In this document: positions 25,147 to 33,570 of the stretch, one piece after another | Layout of the letters: every line of letters begins with the position of its first letter | Numbering within the stretch: the stretch's first letter is position 1 | IMG/VR virus record: IMGVR_UViG_3300031718_000012 | Coordinates: 1-60,280 of that record | Direction: 5' to 3' (one strand) | Origin: a virus | DNA: 60,280 nt | Position numbers and translations under genes: made by a program | The notes under the pieces: generated by a model | Told to the model about the DNA's origin: nothing | Seen by the model: the letters and a program-made list of their open reading frames with translations, nothing else | Database searches by the model: none

Positions 25147-26078
25147 TGCGTCAGCACAACCTTTCCGGCCTGAGCGAGCGCCCAGAGAATCGTTACATTC
25201 CCTGAGCTGTCCACGTTCAGGCTGGCGGGTTCGATACGATTTCCGTTCGAGTCATACGTTGCGACCTGCAGGCTGGGCCCCAGGTTGTGAGTCGCCACTG
25301 GAATCGACCAGGTGGTGGAGCTGGTTTCGGTCTGCGCGAATACCGCGGGCCCCGTTCCGTTCAGAACGCAATAACCGGATTGCGCGATCGAGAAGGTGAC
25401 AACGACGTCGAACGTGGTTTGGTTGATCGTCCAATTCGCGGGCAGTAGCGCGTTCGCGGGTGATGCGTTGTCATAGCACGCGAGAATCAGATGGGTGGTA
25501 GCGAGCTGGTGAACTGAGCCAAGCATGGTGACCGTGGTGACTGAGACAAACGACTGCGCGTAGTTCGGCGCGGCCGGTCCTCCACCGCCCCCGCCTCCAC
25601 CCCCGCCGCCCTGCCTCCAGGTCTCAATCCACTGCGACCCGATGAGCGTCAGCCCGATCGCGTCGGTCGACGTGCTGCAGGTCCATGGCGACACGGCCAG
25701 CCGGATATCCACGGAACTGACAATCGAAGTGAAGTGGTCACCAGTGCCACAGAAAATCTGAATCGATTTGCCCGGGAACCCGCCGTTGAACGCGGTAATG
25801 TTCACGTTCGCGACGTTCTGCGTAAGCCAGTTGGTATAGCCAGCGACCGAGGGAGACGACGTTGACTGCTGCAGCTTGCCGTAACCGCCTAGCAGTCCAT
25901 CCAGAATGTTGAAGTTCGCGTTAAGGCAGTTGCCCCACACGCCGATGTTTCCGATGGGCGGAAGCCATAGCCGGACGTTTATGGTTGGCGTGCAAGGAAA
26001 ATACTGCGCATGCGCCACGCCCGAAACGACCGCCAGAAGAAAAACTAGAGCCGCGAGTTTTAGAATTTTCATTCGCAT
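25143..26078 (-). CDS. Exported fibre-like protein (311 aa)
   Basis: ATG 26078 lies 10 bases beyond a strong terminator T-tract. The N-terminus is a textbook signal peptide (MKILKLAALVFLLAVVSG, cleavage-like AHAQ). The mature part has a head-like region (NANFNILDGLLGGYGKLQ), a Gly run of 11 residues as linker near residue 160, then a beta-rich C-terminal domain also seen as receptor-binding or carrier domains in fibres. It overlaps the next fibre gene. No close family assigned. Confidence 0.6.
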   Translation of the reverse strand: MRMKILKLAALVFLLAVVSGVAHAQYFPCTPTINVRLWLPPIGNIGVWGNCLNANFNILDGLLGGYGKLQQSTSSPSVAGYTNWLTQNVANVNITAFNGGFPGKSIQIFCGTGDHFTSIVSSVDIRLAVSPWTCSTSTDAIGLTLIGSQWIETWRQGGGGGGGGGGGPAAPNYAQSFVSVTTVTMLGSVHQLATTHLILACYDNASPANALLPANWTINQTTFDVVVTFSIAQSGYCVLNGTGPAVFAQTETSSTTWSIPVATHNLGPSLQVATYDSNGNRIEPASLNVDSSGNVTILWALAQAGKVVLTQ

Positions 26079-26087
26079 GTCGTCACC

Positions 26088-26129
26088 AAAAAAAAATGGC
26101 TCGCAAGCGCCGAAGCGCCTACGAGCCAT
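26088..26129 (-). terminator. Strong intrinsic terminator inside the fibre module
   Basis: On the minus strand arms ATGGCTCG and CGAGCCAT (26129-26122 and 26103-26096) with an inner GCGC hairpin, followed by nine T (26096-26088). It would end transcripts from the baseplate and fibre genes upstream and leave the downstream fibre genes needing antitermination or another promoter. Confidence 0.93.
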
Positions 26130-26165
26130 CAGAGTCGGTCCTAAAATTCAGGAGCTCAGATCAAG
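26130..26165 (-). ncRNA. Conserved terminator-linked RNA element, copy A
   Basis: Directly upstream of the terminator on the minus strand: ATCTGAGCTCC, a short hairpin (TCCT/AGGA), then GGACCGACTCTGA. Nearly the same arrangement stands before the terminator at 44.28 kb, with changed but compensating hairpin bases. This suggests a structured RNA or a processing signal. It matches no RNA family that I recognise with confidence. Confidence 0.5.
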
Positions 26166-26168
26166 GCT

Positions 26169-26360
26169 CTACAACCTGGTTTCTTTCAACTCTCGCTTAA
26201 GACTCTTGTGCAAACATTCCGCGTCGACCAGCTCGCCATCGCGAAAGTGAATCGACACCGTTCCGTTTCGCGGACCCACTTTGAGAGCGTGAAACAAAAC
26301 TTCATCGACTTCGAGCTTTTCCCCTGTCGACGATTTGACTTCGCACTTGGGCTGGGCCAC
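26169..26360 (-). CDS. Small hypothetical protein (63 aa)
   Basis: GTG 26360 with TAGGAGAG five bases upstream. A small charged protein with strand-like segments (KLEVDEVLFHALKVGP; GTVSIHFRDGELVDAECLHK). No family. It follows the fibre-like gene at 26369 by 8 bases and precedes the terminator-linked element. Confidence 0.55.
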   Translation of the reverse strand: MAQPKCEVKSSTGEKLEVDEVLFHALKVGPRNGTVSIHFRDGELVDAECLHKSLKRELKETRL

Positions 26361-26368
26361 GCGCTCTC

Positions 26369-27040
26369 CTACAGACTTGGGACCACCGTGAACTGCATGT
26401 AGCTTTCGTTCACGGTAAAAATTTGGCCGAAGACCTCGAACGACATCGAAGATGCATCGGTCTGACCTTTCGATGTGAACGTGACGGTCGCGCCATTCGC
26501 GTAGTCGGCGGTCACAAAACTTGCGGCGAGTGAACCGTTGGCATTGTTCGCGACGGTATCGGCCTGTGACGGCCCCATGATCGTCGTGCCATCGGTGACG
26601 TACATGCTGATCGTGTTGCCGCTCGATGCCGTGTTCGATGACCAAAAATACATATAGGTGATCAGCACGCGGCAAGGGCAACCGGATGCCGGCATGGTGA
26701 TGGACTGACTGTCGAGCGAGTTCAGCACGCCGCCTGAAATGGTGGTCGTTCCGGCGAGAAACTTGGTGGTGACCGCCTGGACCGGACCGCCGCAGGAAAG
26801 CGGAATCGTGGTGAGCAAGCCACCCGTCGAAGCCTGGACGCATTTGCCGGTGGTCAAGGCCGAATCGGTGAGGGTCGTGAAGACTCCGGTCGATGGTGTG
26901 GTTGCCCCAATCGGAGATGAATCAATCGTTGAGGACTGTACCGCGATGCTGCGGACGACTGTATTCGCCGCGCCGACCGCCACGACGAAAAGCGCGGCGA
27001 GGAATAGGGTTTTCGCGGTATTGACCAGAAAATTCTTCAC
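26369..27040 (-). CDS. Exported fibre-like protein (223 aa)
   Basis: GTG 27040 lies 7 bases after GGGAGG. Residues 1-22 read as a signal peptide (VKNFLVNTAKTLFLAALFVV, then AVGAANT). The mature part starts with a fibre-type motif (STIDSSPIGATTPSTGVFTT), which in many phage fibres precedes the collagen- or GDSL-like tip, then a beta-sandwich-like C-terminal domain. First of four successive fibre-like genes with signal peptides. Confidence 0.6.
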   Translation of the reverse strand: MKNFLVNTAKTLFLAALFVVAVGAANTVVRSIAVQSSTIDSSPIGATTPSTGVFTTLTDSALTTGKCVQASTGGLLTTIPLSCGGPVQAVTTKFLAGTTTISGGVLNSLDSQSITMPASGCPCRVLITYMYFWSSNTASSGNTISMYVTDGTTIMGPSQADTVANNANGSLAASFVTADYANGATVTFTSKGQTDASSMSFEVFGQIFTVNESYMQFTVVPSL

Positions 27041-27042
27041 GC

Positions 27043-27135
27043 CTAGCCTCCCCACTTCGCGTTCCCGATGGCGTTGCCGAGCGAGGCTGCCGCTTGCTTG
27101 GCCGCGTTTTTTACCTTGGACCAAAACTTCTTCAT
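27043..27135 (-). CDS. 30-aa cationic amphipathic peptide
   Basis: A complete short frame fills the 97-base gap between two genes: ATG 27135 is two bases after the preceding stop and the TAG at 27045-27043 is two bases before the next GTG. The peptide starts MKKFWSKVKNAAKQAAASLG and ends with AKWGG. It is net basic and helix-amphipathic, like a membrane-active peptide. The binding site is weak, but the exact fit between neighbours supports translation. Confidence 0.5.
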   Translation of the reverse strand: MKKFWSKVKNAAKQAAASLGNAIGNAKWGG

Positions 27136-27137
27136 AT

Positions 27138-27704
27138 TTAGCTCGAAGTCATCGGATACGGATGTAGTGTACCACTCGAATCAACCATAAAAGATTGGAG
27201 TGACGTCTTGTTGGCCCCAGTGTCAATAGCCGCGCCCGGTACATCAGTCGGCCACACGAAAGTATGACCTCCGGCGGAGTTCTGGTGAATGATGTAGCTG
27301 ATCAAATCTCCCGGCTCTTTGTTGGCGTCGGTCGCACCAGTGACGTTTCCGGTCAGTGTAATTTCCTGAGTGACGCTCTGGGAATAATCGAAATGCGGGG
27401 TTGGGCTGAACGCCACGACGTTGATTCCGGGATGGGCTACACCGCCGATCGCGGTTATGAACTGCGCCTCGAGCGCCGCCACGTTTCCGTTGTCGGTGAT
27501 ATTCACGCCCAGCGTATCGGCGATGAATTGTGTGAGCATGGCTGCGACGACGCTGGCCTGTCGCCAGGTCTTGTTCATCTGAGCCGAAGCGATGATCCCG
27601 GACTGGACGCCGACCGTCTGCGGACCGGAACCCGCATAGGTGCCCTGAGATTCGACGTTTGCTCCCGCCCCAGTTGCAAAAGGAAGATATTCAGTAGTTG
27701 CCAT
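27138..27704 (-). CDS. Tail fibre/baseplate-attached protein (188 aa)
   Basis: The N-terminal part (YLPFATGAGANVESQGTYAG, then QSGIIASAQMNKTWRQASV and LTQFIADTLG) is a conserved phage tail-fibre attachment region. The C-terminal part is beta-rich (QEITLTGNVTGAT; GGHTFVWPTDVPG) as in fibre tips. No signal peptide here, unlike the next four appendage genes. It directly follows the DUF2612 baseplate gene, the usual place for the fibre anchor. Confidence 0.75.
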   Translation of the reverse strand: MATTEYLPFATGAGANVESQGTYAGSGPQTVGVQSGIIASAQMNKTWRQASVVAAMLTQFIADTLGVNITDNGNVAALEAQFITAIGGVAHPGINVVAFSPTPHFDYSQSVTQEITLTGNVTGATDANKEPGDLISYIIHQNSAGGHTFVWPTDVPGAAIDTGANKTSLQSFMVDSSGTLHPYPMTSS

Positions 27705-27712
27705 TGGCGCTC

Positions 27713-29362
27713 CTAAATGTTTATCGGCACGGCCAGCGCGCCGACGTCCGGTCCTGAAATCGTGCTGTTCTCGACATCTGCCCCAAAGATGGGCGTCCCT
27801 GGAACGCTCGGTGCGTAGAATCCAGTTATCCTCACGCCAGCCGGGCGCATGAGAAAAAATCCCTGAGTGAAAAGCGTGATCGTCACGACATCGGTCGGTG
27901 GATTCAGAAACGCAATTAGCATCGACATGTCCTGATTGTCTTGCACCAAGATTCCGAAGCCGGTTCCGAAGACCTGGTTCCAGATGTTATAGATCCCGGG
28001 CACCGTGCCGTCCCAGGCGTTTTGGGCGATGAACAGAAAGAGCAACGTGCGATAGTCTTCGTCATCGAGCGACGTCACGCCAGGCAGATCCCCGCCGAAC
28101 CACCCGAAAGATGAGTTGATTCCCGGCGCACCATTGTTGGCCGCGATTCCCGGACTGCCGGCTGAATACGTGGTATCGACGTCGGTCAAGAAGACCACGC
28201 CATTCACTCGGCCAACGAGCGACGTGCCTTGAATTTCGAGACACAGCAAATCGCCGAACAGCGGCGTGTATGGAACGCTTTGGATGATCGTGCCGACGCC
28301 GCCGGCCACGACGTAAAGATTCAGAGTGTTTCCATTCACGGGCGCGAGTGCATAAAAGTTTCCACCCAAGGTCATGCGAACCGCGGGCCCGATGGTTCCA
28401 CCATTCGTGATGTAGCACTCGGCGAACTGGTCGTTCGTAAACTCGGCCGGGCCAGAAGTCCAATTCGTGATGTAGGTATCGAGCACTGTGGCATTGCACG
28501 ACATTGCGACTGCGGGAATACCGCCGAGGACAGTCGTATCGGTCCCAGAGATGATCGTCGTCCCGTTCAGCTCCACAGAAATGGTTGACCCAACGGCGCG
28601 AAGTCCGATCGTATCGCCCAGGTTTACGGTCCCGGTCCAAGTCGGCCCGATTTGGTTTTCGTTTCCGTCCGTTATCGCGATGTTGAAACCGGGGCCAAGC
28701 GGACCGGTCAAATCCGCAACGTAGAATTGCAAAGTAGATTGCGTAAATCTGACCAGGGGGAAAATCGCGCCGTCGCACTGTCCGATTGTTATTTCGGAAA
28801 GTTGATTGTCTCCAAAAAGCGCGCCGACATAGGCTTCTCCGCAAATGCTTGCCGAATCCGAAGCGCAGCATTTGTCTGAAATGATTTGTAACGGGTCCGT
28901 CGAACCGAATACCGGCCCCAGGTCGATCTCGGCCCACTCGGCGGGGTTGAGCGGATTTTCATTCGCGCGGGTGAAGTTGTCGGAAGGATTCTGCGTCCAG
29001 AATGACGCGGCCCAGGTGCCGTTCGCCGATTGGCTCACCGCCTGGTCGCCAGCGATTCCCATCTGGCCGTTGGCTGAAGTCCAGGCCGAGCCGAGCGACG
29101 TCGCGTTGGCGCGCTGGAAATTGTCTTCGGCGAGCGGAATGTCGATCGCTTGTTTCAGGTTCCGGCTCACGCCGACCCACTGCCCGATTTTGTCGAGCTG
29201 GTCGCCGACCGCTTCATCGACGTCGAACAGGTCCGAAAAACTCGCCAGCAAATTCTGCTGGTCGACGCCGGCCTGGGCGAGCAACGACACCAAAGCCATG
29301 AAGTTGGGCTTCTGGTTATGCTCCGACGTGATGAGCTTCAGATAGTCGTTGATGTTCGCCAT
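27713..29362 (-). CDS. DUF2612 baseplate protein with inserted jelly-roll domains
   Basis: Residues 1-72 (DYLKLITSEHNQKPNFM, SDLFDVDEAVGDQLDKIGQW) match the N-terminal half of DUF2612, a phage protein found after baseplate J. Residues 431-549 (SLDDEDYRTLLFLFIAQNAW, NQVFGTGFGILVQDNQDM) match its C-terminal half. Between them are two segments beginning with DNF-like motifs (EDNFQRANATSLGSAW near 80; DNFTRANENPLNPAEW near 128); the first is short and looks truncated, the second resembles a concanavalin/LamG-type sandwich. The insert probably adds glycan binding to the baseplate edge. Confidence 0.8.
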   Translation of the reverse strand: MANINDYLKLITSEHNQKPNFMALVSLLAQAGVDQQNLLASFSDLFDVDEAVGDQLDKIGQWVGVSRNLKQAIDIPLAEDNFQRANATSLGSAWTSANGQMGIAGDQAVSQSANGTWAASFWTQNPSDNFTRANENPLNPAEWAEIDLGPVFGSTDPLQIISDKCCASDSASICGEAYVGALFGDNQLSEITIGQCDGAIFPLVRFTQSTLQFYVADLTGPLGPGFNIAITDGNENQIGPTWTGTVNLGDTIGLRAVGSTISVELNGTTIISGTDTTVLGGIPAVAMSCNATVLDTYITNWTSGPAEFTNDQFAECYITNGGTIGPAVRMTLGGNFYALAPVNGNTLNLYVVAGGVGTIIQSVPYTPLFGDLLCLEIQGTSLVGRVNGVVFLTDVDTTYSAGSPGIAANNGAPGINSSFGWFGGDLPGVTSLDDEDYRTLLFLFIAQNAWDGTVPGIYNIWNQVFGTGFGILVQDNQDMSMLIAFLNPPTDVVTITLFTQGFFLMRPAGVRITGFYAPSVPGTPIFGADVENSTISGPDVGALAVPINI

Positions 29363-29365
29363 TTT

Positions 29366-30544
29366 TTATAGAGTCGTCAGCACCACGTTCGACGCATCGC
29401 AGGACGCGGCCTGATTAAACAAAATTGAAATGTCATCTTCTTCCGTCGGGTTCGCCGCGATGCCGATGAACAATTCGGTGACATGGTACGTCAGGCCTTC
29501 CGGATTCCGGTAATTGTTTGCCGGTCCGAAAATCCAGTTGTAGAAAACATCCTGGCCGATGGGCAAGCCGTTGATGAAGTTTACGATCGCGTTGACCAGG
29601 TCCACGCCATCCTGCGCGACGTATCCGGTGAGCGGTTGAATCGTAACCGCGACAAAGATTGGCGTCTCGGCCAGTTCAAAAAAGTTGATGGTGATTGGCA
29701 CTCCGGAAGGGTCCACCACAATTTGGGATGTCGTGCCGAACGTCCCGGTCCCTGGGGATTTGGTCTGCTCGATTAGCGTCGCGATAGTGAGGATGTCTCC
29801 GCCCAAAACTACAGCCGAAATAAAATGGCCCGGGATCCCATTTATATCGGGAACGCCGGTATTGTTTTCGTACACGATCGAGCGTTCCACGCCCATGCTA
29901 TTCGCGATCGCGGCGGCAATCGTCGAAAGCGGAGTCTTGGCCGAAATCGAAGTCGATACCGACTGGCGTTGACGGAGCGTGGCGTCATCTTCGACGGCCG
30001 CTCCTACTGTCGCCGCGGACGAATTATTCACTGACTGCCAGCCTTGAACCACGGTTTGAATCTGCGTGATGGTGTTGGGCGCACCCACGATGGCGCCGGG
30101 GTCCTGCGCCGTCGCGGTGACGTTGATTGTTCCGGCCATGGGAATCGTTACGCTTGCCGGAAGGTCCCAAAGATTCCCGGCTGTATCAGCGACAATTCCG
30201 TTGGTGATGACGGTGCCGGCGACGCCTACAATCGTGACCGTCGCGGTGCTGTTCGTTCCCGCCTCGCGCGCCAGGCCATTGATCTTGACCAGCGCGGACA
30301 GTCCTGCGCCTTGGGCGAACGTCGGCATGAAACTGTTGTATGCGGCGATGATCGCCTGATTTGTGTTGAAGATGGCCAGGGCGAATACTGCGATCATCTG
30401 GTAGTCCTGCGTATCGGGCGTCAAATAAATATCAGCGCCGAAAATCGTCTGCAACGACTCGATGAGACTGTTTAGAATGTCGTTGTACGCTGGGGCGCTG
30501 ATGCCCGTCGCGTCGATCGTTGGTGCCAAAGTAGCAAGCGGCAT
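29366..30544 (-). CDS. Baseplate J-like protein
   Basis: A 392-residue Mu gp47/P2 J-type wedge protein. It starts with the typical YNDILNSLIESLQTIFGADI stretch, has Q-x-x-D near the QDYQMIAVFALAIFNTNQ helix, and EDDATLRQRQSVSTS near residue 185, a hallmark of this family, followed by VYENNTGVPDINGIPGH. It forms part of the six-fold baseplate with gp25 encoded just upstream. ATG 30544 follows the gp25 gene by 5 bases. Confidence 0.9.
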   Translation of the reverse strand: MPLATLAPTIDATGISAPAYNDILNSLIESLQTIFGADIYLTPDTQDYQMIAVFALAIFNTNQAIIAAYNSFMPTFAQGAGLSALVKINGLAREAGTNSTATVTIVGVAGTVITNGIVADTAGNLWDLPASVTIPMAGTINVTATAQDPGAIVGAPNTITQIQTVVQGWQSVNNSSAATVGAAVEDDATLRQRQSVSTSISAKTPLSTIAAAIANSMGVERSIVYENNTGVPDINGIPGHFISAVVLGGDILTIATLIEQTKSPGTGTFGTTSQIVVDPSGVPITINFFELAETPIFVAVTIQPLTGYVAQDGVDLVNAIVNFINGLPIGQDVFYNWIFGPANNYRNPEGLTYHVTELFIGIAANPTEEDDISILFNQAASCDASNVVLTTL

Positions 30545-30549
30545 TTATC

Positions 30550-30912
30550 TCACCCCACCGACAGAACTGTGTTGATCGTGGTCGCGCCGTAAATCGTGTT
30601 GACGGTCGCCTGAACCGAAAGGCTGCGCCTCGACGAATTGAAGTTCGAGGAATAGCTTGCGATTCCGCTCACGCCTTGCGTACTCAAAATCTGATTCTTG
30701 ATGGCCGGGTCGTAAAGCGACTGCGTGTTGAATCCGAGCACCTGTGTAAACCAGGGCATGCCCGCGAGCAGATTCAGAAACCACTCGCCCTGAATGAGCA
30801 AAAGCCCCGTGAGGATGGCTTGCGCCACCGTCGCCGGGGTGTTGATCAAAAACTCCGAAGGCCCGAGTCCGAACGAATAATCCCCGGATGCCGTGAGTGC
30901 TCGATACCTCAT
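30550..30912 (-). CDS. gp25/GpW-like baseplate wedge protein
   Basis: 120 residues with the gp25 layout: an N-terminal YRALTASGDYSFG, then helix VAQAILTGLLLIQGEWFLN, DPAIKNQILSTQGVSGIASY, and a final two-strand sheet (SLSVQATVNTIYG). The EWFLN position is the conserved E-W of the family. Overlaps the spike gene by ATGA. Confidence 0.85.
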   Translation of the reverse strand: MRYRALTASGDYSFGLGPSEFLINTPATVAQAILTGLLLIQGEWFLNLLAGMPWFTQVLGFNTQSLYDPAIKNQILSTQGVSGIASYSSNFNSSRRSLSVQATVNTIYGATTINTVLSVG

Positions 30913-31622
30913 AGGGGTGGTCCTGTGTCTCCGCTTCCAGTCTGTACGCCGCCGTGCAAATGCGTCGAAACCGGAACGCTGTTGAATGTGCCTTCGTCCG
31001 TTCCGACCGTCGTACCATTCACGACCAGGTTGCCATTCACCACCAGACCGCCAGGCGCGTTGATTGTGACGGCGCCGGTTGTGCCATCTATTTCGATGGT
31101 AGCACCGCCCTTCGACACGACATTCACCGAACCATCGGGAGCTAGTTCGATGTAGGTCAATCCGTCAACGCTCCGGATCTGCAGGTTGTCGGTGTCGACG
31201 TTCTCGATTAGTCCGGCCTGGCTGAACGGTCCGACAATCACCATGGCGTCGGCGAAATCGTGGAAGCGAATTTCGGGCTGGTTCTGCTGGCCACCGTTTT
31301 GCCACCAGCCGTCGATGCATCGACTCTGAAAAATAATCAGACACTCATCATCGGGTTGAATCGGGAAGGTAATGACGAAAGGTCCTCCATTTGGAAAGAC
31401 CACGGGAACATCTACGATCGGCGGCATGGGTGCCCAAAAGAAAGTCCCGTCTTTTTTTTGCACGTAGGAATTTATGTTCGGCTGCACTACGCAGGTCATT
31501 TTCGTCGCGTTGAAACTGATGATGTTCCCAGGCAGCGCGGTCCACAGCTCGCCGACGTAGCCCTCGATCGCGGCGCGGATTGCTTCCTCGAGACTGCCTT
31601 GGAATTCCCGTTGATCAGCCAT
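30909..31622 (-). CDS. Gp138-type baseplate central spike
   Basis: Residues 20-120 resemble the Gp138 N-terminal OB domain (PGNIISFNATKMTCVVQPNI, PPIVDVPVVFPNGG, FPIQPDDECLIIFQSRCIDG). The C-terminal third is a beta-helical needle (VNVVSKGGATIEIDGTTGAV, APGGLVVNGNLVVNG) ending in HLHGGVQTGSGDTGPP, where an H-x-H pair likely binds iron at the tip. It pierces the outer membrane on contraction. Confidence 0.9.
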   Translation of the reverse strand: MADQREFQGSLEEAIRAAIEGYVGELWTALPGNIISFNATKMTCVVQPNINSYVQKKDGTFFWAPMPPIVDVPVVFPNGGPFVITFPIQPDDECLIIFQSRCIDGWWQNGGQQNQPEIRFHDFADAMVIVGPFSQAGLIENVDTDNLQIRSVDGLTYIELAPDGSVNVVSKGGATIEIDGTTGAVTINAPGGLVVNGNLVVNGTTVGTDEGTFNSVPVSTHLHGGVQTGSGDTGPPL

Positions 31623-32622
31623 TCGGTCCGTAAGGGAACACCGCGGGTGCTCCCGGTTGAGGATTCGCGTTTATCGACAAGCACACCAGGTCGGAGAACC
31701 AATTGTTGTCGCGAGTGTCGCCTTCATGTTCGACCACAATTATTCGATACGTCCCGTCGTTCGAAGTGTCGATGGTCGCGAGCAGGTTCGCCGCGACTCC
31801 GTCGTTCAAGCTGTTCAGGTATTGATTCTTGATTGTGGTTTGCGTGATGTCCTTCTGGTTGATTTGCACCTGGCCGCCAACCCGGAAGTTTGGGTTGATT
31901 AGCGCCGTCACGTTGATGCCTTGCTGCGTCGATTCGGGAAATCCGATTAGACCGGTCTGGCTGTTGAGTACTATCGCTTGGCCCGGTAGCACGTCATCAT
32001 TCGCGACCACCGTCAGCACGCCATCCTGAATCGACCAACGCATCCCATAGTTCGCCAGGTCCCGCATGTACGACCGCGCCAGACCGAACATGGTTTTGCC
32101 GCGCGGCAGGATCCCGCCGAAGCCCTGTGCCGCTTGATTGAGCTGGTCAGCCGCCGCGCCGTCGATCTGCAGTCCCATCGACTGCGCGATTGCGTTGAGG
32201 CGCTGCGCTGGCGTCGACCCGGCCGGAACTGTTACGCCGCCGGCGTTCTGTCCCATGGTTCCGAAGTTATAGATAAAGTCGCCATCGGACGCATAGATGT
32301 CGAGAAAGTTGTCGGTGTTTCGTTCCTTGCCGCGCACGAATTTGGTAATGGATCCTTTGAAAATGGTCCCGACTGGCTGCGAAGGATATCCCGCGTTCAG
32401 CGCGACGTAGCCATATTCCGAAATCGCCTCGGCTACCGTTTGCTGCGTCGGATTGTAAACTCGAATGTAGGCCTTATTCAGCGATTCAGAATCCTGCGCG
32501 GTGGTCTTGAATTTTATGCGTAGGCCTGAAAGGTCGAGCGCGTTGGTCTGGCTAATGAGATAGAGTCCAGCCTGACGGCCGAACTGTACATTCGAAGGAA
32601 ATCCGGACGGCGAACTACTCAT
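31615..32622 (-). CDS. Baseplate hub protein (gp27/P2 D-like)
   Basis: 335 residues between plug and spike. Features are LSGLRIKFKTTAQDSESLNK near residue 31, a beta-domain (YIRVYNPTQQTV), and RDLANYGMRWSIQDGVLTV near residue 187, typical of hub proteins. It forms the trimeric hub to which the spike attaches. The start overlaps the plug gene stop. Confidence 0.75.
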   Translation of the reverse strand: MSSSPSGFPSNVQFGRQAGLYLISQTNALDLSGLRIKFKTTAQDSESLNKAYIRVYNPTQQTVAEAISEYGYVALNAGYPSQPVGTIFKGSITKFVRGKERNTDNFLDIYASDGDFIYNFGTMGQNAGGVTVPAGSTPAQRLNAIAQSMGLQIDGAAADQLNQAAQGFGGILPRGKTMFGLARSYMRDLANYGMRWSIQDGVLTVVANDDVLPGQAIVLNSQTGLIGFPESTQQGINVTALINPNFRVGGQVQINQKDITQTTIKNQYLNSLNDGVAANLLATIDTSNDGTYRIIVVEHEGDTRDNNWFSDLVCLSINANPQPGAPAVFPYGPNG

Positions 32623-32950
32623 CGTCCACCGTCACAAAATAAAGATTCCCTAGAGTGCCCAGGTTGACGAAGGTCGGAACATCATCCGGCAAGTTTGTGG
32701 TCTGCGCGATGAGCTGTCCGCCGAAATTCAAATAGCCGTACTGCTCGAGCAGGTTCGCGCCAGTGACCATGGCGATTCCGCGAACGAGCCAGTTGCCCTG
32801 GTTGTCGGCGATGTCGATTTGCCAGCATTGCGCCTGGTCATTCCAGTACACGAACAATTGGTAGATGATGCCGGCGAGCGCGATGGTCAGCGTCTGCGGC
32901 TGATTTATCAACGGGACTTGAAGCGCGGTCACCGTGGGCGTCGTGCTCAT
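32615..32950 (-). CDS. Baseplate plug/cyanophage Pam3 gp18-like protein
   Basis: A 111-residue all-beta protein: VPLINQPQTLTIALAGIIYQ, then FVYWNDQAQCWQIDIADNQG and GIAMVTGANLLEQYGYLNFGG. This matches the small plug protein lying between Dit-like and hub proteins in simple contractile phages. It is thought to sit inside the hub. Overlaps both neighbours. Confidence 0.75.
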   Translation of the reverse strand: MSTTPTVTALQVPLINQPQTLTIALAGIIYQLFVYWNDQAQCWQIDIADNQGNWLVRGIAMVTGANLLEQYGYLNFGGQLIAQTTNLPDDVPTFVNLGTLGNLYFVTVDDE

Positions 32951-33570
32951 TGCGGCAACGCTCCTGCGTCAAAATTCGGCGCACCATTCAGGTTTACGGT
33001 TCCCTGGTTTACTGTCCCGCCGGTCTGTTGCGGAATCGATTGAGCGGCCGGCTGCGCGATCGCGACCAGCTGTGTGGTCGCGAACAAAATTTCCTGAAAC
33101 GAAATCTTGATCGACAGCACGTTCTCGGTTTCTTTGTCGGTTCGAACGGCCAGCGATTTGATTACCATGTTCTGGTAAATGCGTTTCCCGGTGTAGACCT
33201 TGCACGGGACGAATCCCTGTTTCAGTGCCAGGAATTGCGCGTAGAGCGACGTCAGAAACGATGGGTCCTGCGTCGTGTTTTGTGGACTGCCGCCAGCCCA
33301 GCCATACGTCAGCTCCAGGCGAGACGGCTGATTGAACGCATGGTCCGAAATAACGGATCCCTGTTCTACGGGGTTTTCGGTGATTATCGATTCGTCGTAG
33401 TGCAATTCCTCGACGGTGATGTCGGGAGTGAGCGTCGTGATCTGCAGCGCCGTAGTCGACGACAACACTGGCCCAGAAGACGACGCCGGCGAGCTGCCAG
33501 AACTGTTCTGGCCCACGATCGCGCGGTACGGCTTGATATAGGTGACGACGGGCAAAGGTGATGAGCTCAT
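32947..33570 (-). CDS. Dit-like distal tail/baseplate protein
   Basis: ATG 33570 overlaps the tape-measure stop (ATGA). 207 residues; residues 40-165 hold the Dit-like core (DITVEELHYDESIITENPVE, then SDHAFNQPSRLELTYGW, FLTSLYAQFLALKQG, VYTGKRIYQNMVIKSLAV, ENVLSIKISFQEILF). N- and C-terminal ends are low complexity. It forms the ring at the tail end to which the baseplate attaches. Confidence 0.82.
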   Translation of the reverse strand: MSSSPLPVVTYIKPYRAIVGQNSSGSSPASSSGPVLSSTTALQITTLTPDITVEELHYDESIITENPVEQGSVISDHAFNQPSRLELTYGWAGGSPQNTTQDPSFLTSLYAQFLALKQGFVPCKVYTGKRIYQNMVIKSLAVRTDKETENVLSIKISFQEILFATTQLVAIAQPAAQSIPQQTGGTVNQGTVNLNGAPNFDAGALPQ

